A stretch of DNA of 64,000 nt from Methylosinus sp. H3A (GTDB taxonomy: Bacteria; Pseudomonadota; Alphaproteobacteria; Rhizobiales; Beijerinckiaceae). Each line of letters opens with the position of its first letter. Position 1 is the first letter of the stretch. The notes beneath the pieces are model-generated. The model did no database searches. It worked only from the letters and a program-made list of their open reading frames with translations, and had not been told where the DNA came from. This document shows positions 1 through 7,505 of the stretch, piece by piece. The position numbers and the translations under genes were made by a program. The stretch covers positions 2,720,501 through 2,784,500 of the forward strand of contig NZ_JADNQW010000005.1 in NCBI RefSeq assembly GCF_015709455.1. Reading direction: 5' to 3'.

Positions 1-320
1 ATGTCCGCCATCGCGCCATTGAGGGCGCGGCCGAGATTGGCGCCCTCGGGCAGAGCGAGGAGATGGGAGAAGCGCGCCTCCGGGGTCAGATAGACGACGC
101 CCTGCGCCTTGAAAGCATCCGGCGTCGGCGCGCCGAGACGACTGCCCGGACGCGGCTTCAGCTTCTTCTCCGCTTCGGCGAAGCGCCCGTCCGCATAGCG
201 GAGGAACAAGAGACCGAGCACCGGGCGGGAATATTCGGAAGGCTTGAGGCCGGAATTCGCCCGCAGCTGGTCCGCCACGTTCCAGAGCCGCCGATCTGTA
301 TCCGCATCATCCGAAGCCAT
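1..320 (-). CDS. hsdM: Type I restriction-modification DNA methyltransferase HsdM, N-terminal part (cut by window edge)
   Basis: Reading down from the ATG at 318-320 gives about 106 residues beginning [20 protein letters not shown] and continuing [22 protein letters not shown]. This is the N-terminal helical bundle typical of HsdM subunits, which recognise half-methylated sites together with HsdS. The SAM-binding and NPPF motifs would lie beyond the left edge. A purine-rich stretch (GGGGGAATT on the minus strand) precedes the ATG. The N-terminal sequence differs from the HsdM at 31285, so this belongs to a second type I system. It lies outside the tRNA-Gln island. The family call is firm; whether the gene is intact cannot be seen. 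Confidence 0.85.
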   Translation of the reverse strand, partial: MASDDADTDRRLWNVADQLRANSGLKPSEYSRPVLGLLFLRYADGRFAEAEKKLKPRPGSRLGAPTPDAFKAQGVVYLTPEARFSHLLALPEGANLGRALNGAMAD

Positions 321-603
321 AATTCCCCCACGAAATCGAAGGGGCCTATCTTGCCGCCGCGACGCCGGAAAGCAATACGGTTTCAGAGAAGACGGTATCC
401 GCTCCCGCACCGCCGCCTCGGACGATCGATGGATCGCCATTCCCGATGGAGGCGAGGGGCACGAAAGCCCAATAAGCCGCGCCGGACGCTCGGCGGCCCT
501 GCGGATTTCCTAGCCACGTCGCTATGTTCGAAGTCCTAGAAAAAACCCGGACGTTCCATGGGGATGGAGCCTGGGAGCAGAGTAATCAGGCCGCCGATCC
601 CTA
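321..603. other. Non-coding gap upstream of the partial hsdM
   Basis: No convincing gene is seen. Open frames here lack family features and have arginine-rich composition typical of shadow frames in high-GC DNA. The minus-strand promoter of the partial hsdM should lie here, but I cannot point to a clear -35/-10 pair. Confidence 0.4.
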
Positions 604-1149
604 TCACCGTTCGGCCGCGTCATTCGACCGAAGGAATGTTTCGAAGCACGTCTCGAGGAGCTCTTTCATAGACATCCCTCGTTGAACGGCTTCCCCCTTA
701 AAGCGACGATGGAAATCGGAGGACACCTTGAAGTTCATATCCACAGGAGCCGGCCGACCCGCCGATGGGACGGCGCCGGTCGCATCTTCGCTCTCGATCG
801 TGGAGCTTGGGTCGTCGCCGACCTCCATGCATGGGGATATTCGAGCATCTCGGCGCGCCGCATACTTCGGATCGAAGGTAATCTGTAGGCCGGGGTGCAG
901 CGGCATGTAGGATCCCAGGACGGCTGAGAAGAGCGCGCCGGGTTCGATTTCCAAAGCTATGGCGAGAGGAATCGTTTGCTCTAAGGGCACGCGAAGTTCA
1001 CCGGTGGCGAAAAGACAGATCGGCCGATCACTGCTGTAGCCGATGTCCATCGCGACCTGTGATGCTGATTTCCGTTCTTGAAGAGCCTCTAGCCCCTCTC
1101 GTATTAGCTTGGTGGCCGTCGCTCGTTGCTCGCAACACTTAGTCTTCAC
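604..1149 (-). CDS. Putative DNA-binding regulator with C-terminal ribbon-helix-helix-like segment
   Basis: 181 residues from a GTG at 1149, with an AGAGGACA ribosome site about 8-10 bases upstream. The first 100 residues look like a helical N-terminal region (TKLIREGLEALQERKSASQV). A low-complexity linker rich in Ser, Thr and Pro follows (about 105-135). The end, VDMNFKVSSDFHRRFKGEA then RGMSMKELLETCFETFLR, fits a ribbon-helix-helix domain of the kind found in plasmid partition and small repressor proteins. It lies between a partial type I restriction gene and a serine recombinase, so a mobile-element regulator is likely. I do not recognise a named family; the RHH assignment is from pattern only. 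Confidence 0.5.
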   Translation of the reverse strand: MKTKCCEQRATATKLIREGLEALQERKSASQVAMDIGYSSDRPICLFATGELRVPLEQTIPLAIALEIEPGALFSAVLGSYMPLHPGLQITFDPKYAARRDARISPCMEVGDDPSSTIESEDATGAVPSAGRPAPVDMNFKVSSDFHRRFKGEAVQRGMSMKELLETCFETFLRSNDAAER

Positions 1150-1487
1150 GTTGATTGTCCTCTATTAAAAGTAGCTATTTGCTGTTTTAACATACATTTT
1201 TGTTTTGTTGTGCGGGGTGTAAAAGCTATCTTTTTGTCATTCAAGGTTGGGTATCGTCTATATTTTATTGCGGGATTTCGGAGCCCGGGCGCGCTTTAGG
1301 GTCGCGAATTGCTTTGCCCGCATTCGGGTTGCACACCTCTAAAAGGTCGGTGATCGTCGGTCAACTTGTATATCACTAAACGTATGCCGATAAAATCCAT
1401 TCAAAATCAGTCAGTTTTTACTGTTGTATATCTCTATATGGGTTGGTATAGTGTCGTTCATTAGACATGTATAGAGGGATCGCCGTT
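1150..1487. other. AT-rich intergenic region between regulator and recombinase
   Basis: About 340 bases that are far more AT-rich than the rest of the window, with runs such as TTTTTGTTTTGTTG and TATATCTCTATATG. The region separates two divergent genes (GTG at 1149 minus, ATG at 1488 plus), so both promoters must lie here. The base composition suggests recent acquisition. No tRNA, repeat array or clear terminator was seen. Confidence 0.5.
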
Positions 1488-2291
1488 ATGCGTGGAGCTA
1501 TAGCGTATGTAAGAGTTTCGACTGAGCATCAGGCAGCAAATGGGATAAGCTTGGATGGTCAAACGACACAAATTCGTAGATTTGCTAAGGATATAGGCTT
1601 TAAGATAATGAAGGTAATGAGGGAGTCTGCCTCGGCAATGGGCGAATCTATTGAAAGCCGGCCAGTGCTTAGAGAGGCTGCTGATTTATCTGACCGTAAG
1701 GGGTGGCCTATAATCGTGGCGAGTTTCGATCGATTTACACGAAATCTGGCTACGGCAGAGAATCATGTTCTCAACAATAAGCTACATATTATTTCAGCAA
1801 GCAACGGCCCCGATGCCGATTACCTCGTTCTGCGCAGTCAAGCCGCGCGTGCTCAAAAAGAAGGGCGGGAGATCGGTCGGCGCACAAGGGAAGGGCTGGC
1901 CAAGGCTAAGGCTCGTGGCGCCCGTCTCGGCAATACTGTCAACTTGAATGAGGCGCAGAGGAAAGGCGCCGATGCCAACAGAGCCCTCGCTCGGCAGCGC
2001 GCCGGAGAATTCGCGAGAATACTCGCCGAAGCTCGCCGGCAGGGCGCACAAACGGCCGGTCAAATTGCATCGACGCTCAATCAGGCTGGCTATTCGACGG
2101 CTCGTGGCGGTCCTTGGACGTCAGCAAACGTCTACCGAGTTCTGCGGCAATTGAAGCCTTCAGGGCGGGGCGAAGGGCGATCGGGATCGATGCCAATCTC
2201 GCGTGCTGATGCCCCGGAGGAGGTCGACCTGACCGCAGAGGAATTAGAATGGCTCTCGGTTGAGCTCAAAGAGCAAGAATCACGGGAGTAG
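1488..2291 (+). CDS. Serine recombinase (resolvase/invertase family)
   Basis: The catalytic domain begins MRGAIAYVRVSTEHQ, where the serine of YVRVST is the expected nucleophile, followed by GISLDGQ and later FDRFTRN. About 267 residues, shorter than large phage-type serine integrases. The end has a helix-turn-helix-like region (GQIASTLNQAGYSTARGGPWTSANVYRVLRQL) as in Hin/Tn3-type enzymes. I chose the ATG at 1488 because GAGGGA at 1474-1479 is well spaced; an in-frame ATG at 1467 has no such site. The first third is AT-rich and the rest GC-rich, which suggests a chimeric origin. The usual arginine-rich middle of the catalytic domain looks shortened around residues 80-110, so activity is uncertain. 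Confidence 0.8.
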   Translation: MRGAIAYVRVSTEHQAANGISLDGQTTQIRRFAKDIGFKIMKVMRESASAMGESIESRPVLREAADLSDRKGWPIIVASFDRFTRNLATAENHVLNNKLHIISASNGPDADYLVLRSQAARAQKEGREIGRRTREGLAKAKARGARLGNTVNLNEAQRKGADANRALARQRAGEFARILAEARRQGAQTAGQIASTLNQAGYSTARGGPWTSANVYRVLRQLKPSGRGEGRSGSMPISRADAPEEVDLTAEELEWLSVELKEQESRE

Positions 2292-2709
2292 GGGCTCTGA
2301 GAGCGAATCAGCATCGTCCGTGCTGAGCACAAGATGGGTTGCGCGTTGATGCCACCCATGCTTTGAATCGAGACGTGCCGTTGTGACGGTCGGGTGTGAC
2401 GGGAGGTGACGGGTGTCGTCCTGAAATTTCCGGCTATCTTATTGTTAAAGTTGTTAAATCTAGATTCTGGCTGGGGCGGGAGGATACCGCCCCCGGGCGC
2501 CAGAATGCGCAAGTCATTGGCGTCGCATCACGTCCGGCGAGGTTGGCCGAGTGGTGTCACGCGCATTTGTAGCACTCTGGCGCCGCGACGCAATCCGTGA
2601 TTCGCCGCGGCTATCTTTGAGACCGTGCGCGATCGATCGGCTCGGCCGCCAAATGGTTGCGGCGGCGAATGGCGCGAATGGCCGGCTCGGATCGAGCCGG
2701 GGAGCCCTG
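2292..2709. other. Intergenic region holding the left island boundary
   Basis: No gene is supported. The stretch carries the lone att-type repeat at 2464-2485, preceded by a short AT-rich run (TTATTGTTAAAGTTGTTAAA). Bases around 2536-2551 look superficially like the 5' part of a tRNA (GGTTGGCCGAGTGGTG), but no cloverleaf can be completed. Confidence 0.5.
2464..2485 (+). repeat. Left attachment-site copy (att) of the tRNA-Gln island
   Basis: Identical over 22 bases to 45990-46011. The bases on either side differ (G versus A upstream, A versus T downstream), so the identity is sharply bounded, as expected for a recombination core. It contains the 3' 18 bases of tRNA-Gln without the rest of the gene. 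Confidence 0.75.
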
Positions 2710-3732
2710 TCACCGTGCAACAGGAGTGGGCGCGGCGGGGTCGATGAGGCCGGCGTCGCGCAGACGGCGCCAAAACTCTGCCGGAATGATCTCATCCATG
2801 GCGGCGCGATCCTCTGCAATGCGGCTCGGACGGCTCGCGCCGGGTATCGCCGCCGCGACCGCCGGATGCGCGAGCGAGAATTGCAGCCCGGCCGCCTTCA
2901 TGCCGACTCCATGCTCGTCGGCGATCGCCTTGATCCGCGCGACCTTGTCGAGAATGGCAGGCGTCGCCGGCGCATATTCGAAATTGGGCCCGCCCACCAG
3001 CGCGCCCGAGCTATAGGGGCCGCCGACGACGATACGAAGGCCGCGCTCCGCCGCCATCGGCATCACGCGCTGAAGCGCCTTCTCATGGTCGAGCAGCGTG
3101 TAGCGGCCGGCGAGCAGAAATATGTCGGGACGCGGCTCGTCGAGCTCCATCACGATCTCGATCGGCTCGACGCGGTTCACGCCGAGTCCCCATCCCGCGA
3201 TCACGCCCTCGTCGCGCAGTCGGTCGAGAGTGCGAAACGCTCCGAGGTGCGCGCTCTCGAACATGGCCAGCCATTCGTCGCCATAGAAATCCTGCGCCAC
3301 GTCATGGACGAAGATGAAGTCGATATGGTCTGTCCTCAGGCGCTTCAGGCTGTCTTCCAGCGAGCGCAGCGTCGCGCTCTCCGAATAATCATTGACGATG
3401 CGGTTCGGACGGCCATGCGCGAAGACGCCGCTCTTCTCGCCGAGATCGCGGGCGCCGACGTCCTCGATCTCGTCGAGGATGACGCGGCCCACCTTGGTGC
3501 TGATGACGTAATCCTCGCGCGGCTTGCCCGCCAAGGCCTCGCCCAAGCGGAGTTCCGCGAGGCCGGCGCCATAGAAGGGCGCCGTGTCGAAATAGCGGAC
3601 GCCGTCGTTCCAGGCGGCCTCCACAGTCGCGCGCGCCTCCTCCTCGGGAATGTCGCGAAACATATTGCCGAGCGGGGCGGCGCCGAAGCCGAGCTTGCTC
3701 GGCAGAAGCTTCTCTATGCTCACCGTTTCCAT
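2710..3732 (-). CDS. Aldo/keto reductase
   Basis: 340 residues from the ATG at 3732, which has GAGGAG eight bases upstream; a longer open frame starting at 3834 lacks support. NAD(P)H-dependent reductase or dehydrogenase with a TIM barrel. The tetrad is visible: D49 and Y54 in VRYFDTAPFYG, K80 in VISTKVGR and H143 in IFVHD. It resembles the D-threo-aldose 1-dehydrogenase / pyridoxal dehydrogenase branch (GFGAAPLGN near the start), though the substrate cannot be told. It is the last gene of a four-gene minus-strand run with an SDR, an ABM monooxygenase and a DJ-1-like protein, which suggests aldehyde or quinone detoxification controlled by the divergent LysR gene. Confidence 0.9.
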   Translation of the reverse strand: METVSIEKLLPSKLGFGAAPLGNMFRDIPEEEARATVEAAWNDGVRYFDTAPFYGAGLAELRLGEALAGKPREDYVISTKVGRVILDEIEDVGARDLGEKSGVFAHGRPNRIVNDYSESATLRSLEDSLKRLRTDHIDFIFVHDVAQDFYGDEWLAMFESAHLGAFRTLDRLRDEGVIAGWGLGVNRVEPIEIVMELDEPRPDIFLLAGRYTLLDHEKALQRVMPMAAERGLRIVVGGPYSSGALVGGPNFEYAPATPAILDKVARIKAIADEHGVGMKAAGLQFSLAHPAVAAAIPGASRPSRIAEDRAAMDEIIPAEFWRRLRDAGLIDPAAPTPVAR

Positions 3733-3784
3733 CCTTTGGCTCCTCGGGCGGCGGCCTTCCTGCCTGCCGCCGGACCCTGGTCGA

Positions 3785-4525
3785 TCAGAATTCCTGCGCG
3801 GTCGGGCGCAGCACGATTTCATTGATGTCCACATCGGCGGGCTGCTCGATCGCGAAAGCGATGGCGCGCGCGACGGAAGCGGCCGGAATAGCGATCTTGT
3901 AAAAGTCCATCACAGTCGCGCGGGCGGCGCTCGTCGTCGAATATTTGAGGTCGCTATCGACGGCGCCCGGCTCGATCGAGGTGACGCGGATCTTGCCGCC
4001 GATTTCCTGCCGGAGCCCCTCGGAGATCGCGCGCACGGCGAATTTCGTGCCCGAATAGACCGTGCCGCCCGGCGCGAAGACTTTTGTGCCGGCGACGGAG
4101 CTGATGTTGATGACATGGCCGCTGTCCTGCGCGACGAAGATCGGCAGAGCGGCGGCGATTCCATAGAGCACGCCCTTCAGATTGACGTCGATCATCGCGT
4201 CCCATTCGTCGGTGTTCACTTCGATCATGGGACGGATCGGCATCAGCCCGGCATTGTTGACGATGACGTCGAGGCGGCCGAAATCGGCGACCGCCGCATC
4301 GACGACCGCCTTGACCTGATGCTTGTCGGTCACATCCAGAGGATAGGCGCGCGCCTTTCCGCCGGCTTTCGTGATCTCGGCGACGACCGCGTCGAGCTTG
4401 TCCTTGCGGCGCGCTGCGACGGCGATGCGGGCGCCGCGTGCGGCGAGATGGCGTGCGGTCTCGGCGCCGAGTCCGACGCCGCCGCCGGTGATGAGCACGA
4501 CTTTGCCTTCGATGCCTTCGCTCAT
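3785..4525 (-). CDS. Short-chain dehydrogenase/reductase (SDR)
   Basis: 246 residues of classical SDR type. The Rossmann motif TGGGVGLG is at 13-20, NNAG at 90-93, the catalytic serine at 142-143 (INISS), and the YSGTK pair Y157/K161. The residues after the second strand (AARRKDK) are basic, which favours NADP(H). The start at 4525 follows a TGAGGA ribosome site about ten bases upstream. It acts in the cytoplasm on an unknown alcohol or carbonyl. It lies 52 bases upstream of the aldo/keto reductase and about 97 bases after the ABM gene, in a shared operon. Confidence 0.92.
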   Translation of the reverse strand: MSEGIEGKVVLITGGGVGLGAETARHLAARGARIAVAARRKDKLDAVVAEITKAGGKARAYPLDVTDKHQVKAVVDAAVADFGRLDVIVNNAGLMPIRPMIEVNTDEWDAMIDVNLKGVLYGIAAALPIFVAQDSGHVINISSVAGTKVFAPGGTVYSGTKFAVRAISEGLRQEIGGKIRVTSIEPGAVDSDLKYSTTSAARATVMDFYKIAIPAASVARAIAFAIEQPADVDINEIVLRPTAQEF

Positions 4526-4622
4526 GATGCAAATCCTCATGTGTCGCACGTGTTCGGCTTCCGCCGGAGACGAGGCCGACAGTTCCGGCCATCTCGCGCC
4601 GCCGGAGACGATGATTGGACTG

Positions 4623-4913
4623 TCAGCCCACCTGGACGGGGGCGAGCGACAAGGCCGTCCTTTCGGCGAGATCATTGATCGCCGCGAGATAGGCTCGGAA
4701 ATGGTGCGTCTCGCGATGCGCCGCAATTGCTTCGCTGCTCGCGTAGAGCTCGTCGAGCACGAAGCGCGCGGGGTCGGCCTGGTCGCGCCATAGATCATAG
4801 CGCAGATTGCCCGGCTCTGCGCGGCTCGGCGCGATCATGCCGGTGAGCAGCGCTTCGAGCGCCTCTTTCTTGTCGGGTCTAGCGGTGAGCAGAGCGATGA
4901 TTTTCACTGTCAT
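4623..4913 (-). CDS. Putative quinol monooxygenase (ABM domain)
   Basis: 96 residues beginning MTVKIIALLTARPDKKEALE, a single antibiotic-biosynthesis-monooxygenase ferredoxin-like fold as in YgiN-type proteins. The core pattern EPGNLRYDLWRDQADP then RFVLDELYAS and HRETHHFRAYL is typical, with the family histidines at the end. The start at 4913 has GAAGGACAG upstream. Members oxidise quinols or polyphenols without a cofactor, or act as small ligand-binding dimers. Its place between an SDR and a DJ-1-like gene fits redox stress or aromatic detoxification. Confidence 0.88.
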   Translation of the reverse strand: MTVKIIALLTARPDKKEALEALLTGMIAPSRAEPGNLRYDLWRDQADPARFVLDELYASSEAIAAHRETHHFRAYLAAINDLAERTALSLAPVQVG

Positions 4914-4997
4914 TGCCGTCTGTCCTTCGACTGTCGCGAGGATCGCGACGCGCATGCGCAGCGCCCCGCCGGTCATGCGCGTTCTCATTTCATTTGC

Positions 4998-5798
4998 TCA
5001 TGTCGGCGCGAGCGAGCGATCCAATGCAGCGACGAAAGCCGCAGCGATCGGATGATCGGAACGTGGGTTCTGTCCGGTGATGAGCTCACGGTCGATGACG
5101 ACATGCGGCGCGAAGTCGACCGAGCCGACGGAAACATCGCCGCCCGCCGCCGTCAGCGCGAAGGGCATGTCGAAATAGAGCTTCGCATGGAGGATTTGGT
5201 TTTCGGCGACCGTCTCCTCGCTCGCGGAGAATACGGTCATCCTATAGCCGGCATATTGCCAGCCCTTGGCCCATTTCCTGGCGGTCTCGACGGCGCCGGC
5301 GATCAGAGCCGCGCGGAATTCGCGAGCGCGCGGCATCGCCGCGACCACCGCGATCGGACCATGGCAGAGTAGGGCGGTGGGCTTGGCGCTTTCGTGGAAA
5401 TGGCGAAGGACCTCGCCCATGTCGCGATCCTGCATGAGGTCTGCGATCGGCGCGTGTCCGCCGGGAACGAAGACGCCGACATAAATGTCGAGACCTTCCG
5501 CGATGACCTCGCGCAGCTTGCGCGGCGCGTTCATCGCGGGATGCTCGGCGTAGAAGCTTTTCGCACGCCGATAGGCGGCCTCGTCGCTGTCGAAATGCGC
5601 GGCCGAGTCCGACGTTGCGTCGATATGCGGCTTGGTTCCGTCGGGCGTGGCGAGGACGATCTCATAGTCGGCGTCGATCAGCGCCATGGCAGGGACGACT
5701 GTTTCGTTGAGATATTGACCGGTCGCGCCCCAGCCGCCGCCCTGGACCTCGATCCGTGTGGCGTTGGAGCCGATCACCAGCACTTTCCCTTTAGTCAT
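4998..5798 (-). CDS. DJ-1/PfpI-type class I glutamine amidotransferase-like protein
   Basis: 266 residues from the ATG at 5798, with GGAGG about six bases upstream; the in-frame ATG at 5810 lacks such a site. The nucleophile elbow is visible as LLCHGP (C145, H146), with VPGGHAP at 111-117 just before it. The length and layout are those of Hsp31 / type 1 glutamine amidotransferase-like proteins, many of which are methylglyoxal-metabolising or deglycating enzymes. It is first in the minus-strand operon and divergent from the LysR gene at 5909, so it is the probable target of that regulator. Confidence 0.9.
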   Translation of the reverse strand: MTKGKVLVIGSNATRIEVQGGGWGATGQYLNETVVPAMALIDADYEIVLATPDGTKPHIDATSDSAAHFDSDEAAYRRAKSFYAEHPAMNAPRKLREVIAEGLDIYVGVFVPGGHAPIADLMQDRDMGEVLRHFHESAKPTALLCHGPIAVVAAMPRAREFRAALIAGAVETARKWAKGWQYAGYRMTVFSASEETVAENQILHAKLYFDMPFALTAAGGDVSVGSVDFAPHVVIDRELITGQNPRSDHPIAAAFVAALDRSLAPT

Positions 5799-5908
5799 TG
5801 CAGCCTCCATTGGCTCGCATCCCTTTGGACGCCGCCAACATGCGCCTGCGCCTATCATTCTACAGCTTTATTTCTTTTATTCTAGATATAGGTATGGGAT
5901 TATAACTG
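5799..5908. promoter_or_regulatory. Divergent promoter region between DJ-1-like gene and LysR regulator
   Basis: A 110-base gap between divergent starts. The stretch 5862-5905 is strongly AT-rich (CTTTATTTCTTTTATTC, then ATATAGGTATGGG) in otherwise GC-rich DNA. LysR-type regulators normally bind such a shared gap. I do not see one unambiguous T-N11-A palindrome. Confidence 0.5.
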
Positions 5909-6817
5909 ATGCGCTATGATCTGAACCTGCTGCCCATTTTCGCCGCCTTGATGGAGGAGCGCAGCGTCACTCGCGCGGCGGAGCGGCTCGGCATGACCCA
6001 GCCGGCCATGTCCAATGCATTGGCGCGGCTACGGGCGATGCTGCAAGATCAGCTCTTCATCCGTGGGCGCTACGGCATGCAGCCGACCCCGATCGCTCTG
6101 GAGCTCGCTCCGGTGATCGCCGATGCGCTGACGAAGCTCGACGACGCTGTGCTGGGCCAGCAGGATTTCGATCCGGCGAAGGCCGAGCGTCTCTTCACCA
6201 TCGCGCCCAACAGCTATGTCGAATATGTGCTGGCGCCGGCGATCGTCGCGCGGCTCGGGCGGATCGCGCCGGGAGTCACTTTGCGTCTCACGCCTTATGG
6301 CGCCGACCTCGCGGAGACCGGAGTCGTTTCCGGCGCCACGGCGATGGTTCTCGGCCGTATCGTCGACCCGCCGGACAATCTCGTCGTGCAGCATCTGATG
6401 GAGGAGAGCCTGGCCTGCGTGGTGCGGGCGGATCACCCCGAAATCGGCGACAAGATCACGAGGAAGCAGTTCGAGGCGCTGCGCCACGTCAATGTGGTTC
6501 CACCCGGCCGCCTGCGCGTGGGGCTGTTTCAGGCGCTGGCGCGACAGGAGCTGCGGCGCGACGTCGCCATTTCGGTGACGAATTTCTTCGCGGTCGCGGA
6601 GATGGTGGCGGTTACCGATTATTGCGCGACCTTGCCGCGCCTGATCTGCCGCCGCCTCGCCGACGACCGACGGCTCAAAGTGCTGCCGGCTCCCGTCGAT
6701 CTCGGAACCTTCCCGGTCGAGATGGCGTGGCACATGCGCTACCGCCACGATCCCGCCCATCGCTGGCTGCGGTCTTTGATCGCCGAAGTCGCGAGCGATA
6801 TCGTCGGCGAGATTTGA
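5909..6817 (+). CDS. LysR-family transcriptional regulator
   Basis: 302 residues. The winged helix-turn-helix at the start reads DLNLLPIFAALMEERSVTRA followed by RLGMTQPAMSNALARLR, the signature of the NodD/LinR-like branch. A periplasmic-binding-like effector domain fills residues 90-300. It is divergent from the DJ-1/ABM/SDR/aldo-keto operon and very probably its activator. The inducer is unknown; a quinone or aldehyde is a guess from the enzymes. It is followed by the unrelated AAA+ operon on the same strand. Confidence 0.93.
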   Translation: MRYDLNLLPIFAALMEERSVTRAAERLGMTQPAMSNALARLRAMLQDQLFIRGRYGMQPTPIALELAPVIADALTKLDDAVLGQQDFDPAKAERLFTIAPNSYVEYVLAPAIVARLGRIAPGVTLRLTPYGADLAETGVVSGATAMVLGRIVDPPDNLVVQHLMEESLACVVRADHPEIGDKITRKQFEALRHVNVVPPGRLRVGLFQALARQELRRDVAISVTNFFAVAEMVAVTDYCATLPRLICRRLADDRRLKVLPAPVDLGTFPVEMAWHMRYRHDPAHRWLRSLIAEVASDIVGEI

Positions 6818-6874
6818 GCGCGCCGCGCTCGCCCCCAAACGTCGAGCGATTCCGGTCGCAAGCGTATCGACGAT

Positions 6875-7501
6875 ATGTTATCATACTTCATCACCATCCC
6901 GATAATCTTCTTGGTTCATGTAGATATGGACAGCTTTCCGCGCCCCGATTGCAAGTCGACGCCGAAGCCGGCGCCGAAGCTTCCGACTATTCCGATAATC
7001 GTCGCCGCCACGACGGCCGCACTGATCGGCGCGGCGCAGATGACCGGCTCCTCGGAGGATCGGATTTCTCCGGCGGAAATCGCGCGTCGCGCGTCTATCG
7101 CCGAGGCCCGGCCGCCCGTCGCCTTACGTTCGGTCGAACGGAGGGAGATGAAAGCGGCGATGCTCGAAATGGCGCTTTCGTCGCAGGCGCAAGAGAGCCT
7201 GGAAGCGGATATCGCCTCGCGACAGGCGAAGCTGGTCTGGATCGTTTTCTACGATTCCGACGCCGAGGACGGCGATGTAATCGAAATTCAAAGCGGTGGA
7301 TTTTCTCGAATGATCCGGCTCGCCAAGCAGCCGGTCGCCGTAGCGATCCCCTTTCCCTCCGACGGGGTGGCGACGGTCATCGGCGTCGTCGATGGCGGCG
7401 GCGGCGGAGTCACCGTCGGTCTCGTCGGGCCGGACGGAGCCGCGCCTCTCGCCGTGCTGAGCGTTGGGCAGCAAATTTCAATCCCGGTGATTTTGGAATA
7501 G
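6875..7501 (+). CDS. Hypothetical membrane-anchored protein, first gene of the AAA+ operon
   Basis: Up to 208 residues. The true start may be the ATG at 6926 (MDSFPRPDCKSTP), since neither candidate has a strong ribosome site. A hydrophobic segment, PIIVAATTAALIGAA, around residues 40-55 could be a membrane anchor. A helical stretch follows, then a C-terminal beta-rich domain with LVWIVFYDSDAEDGDVIEIQ and the glycine run GVVDGGGGGVTVG. I recognise no family. It ends five bases before the AAA+ ATPase gene, so the two are co-transcribed. It may be an adaptor or periplasmic partner of that ATPase; this is inference. Confidence 0.6.
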   Translation: MLSYFITIPIIFLVHVDMDSFPRPDCKSTPKPAPKLPTIPIIVAATTAALIGAAQMTGSSEDRISPAEIARRASIAEARPPVALRSVERREMKAAMLEMALSSQAQESLEADIASRQAKLVWIVFYDSDAEDGDVIEIQSGGFSRMIRLAKQPVAVAIPFPSDGVATVIGVVDGGGGGVTVGLVGPDGAAPLAVLSVGQQISIPVILE

Positions 7502-7505
7502 CGCC

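Noticed and set aside
2536..2600. Sequence resembling the 5' part of a tRNA (GGTTGGCCGAGTGGTG)
   Set aside because: No anticodon arm, T-arm or matching acceptor strand can be completed downstream.
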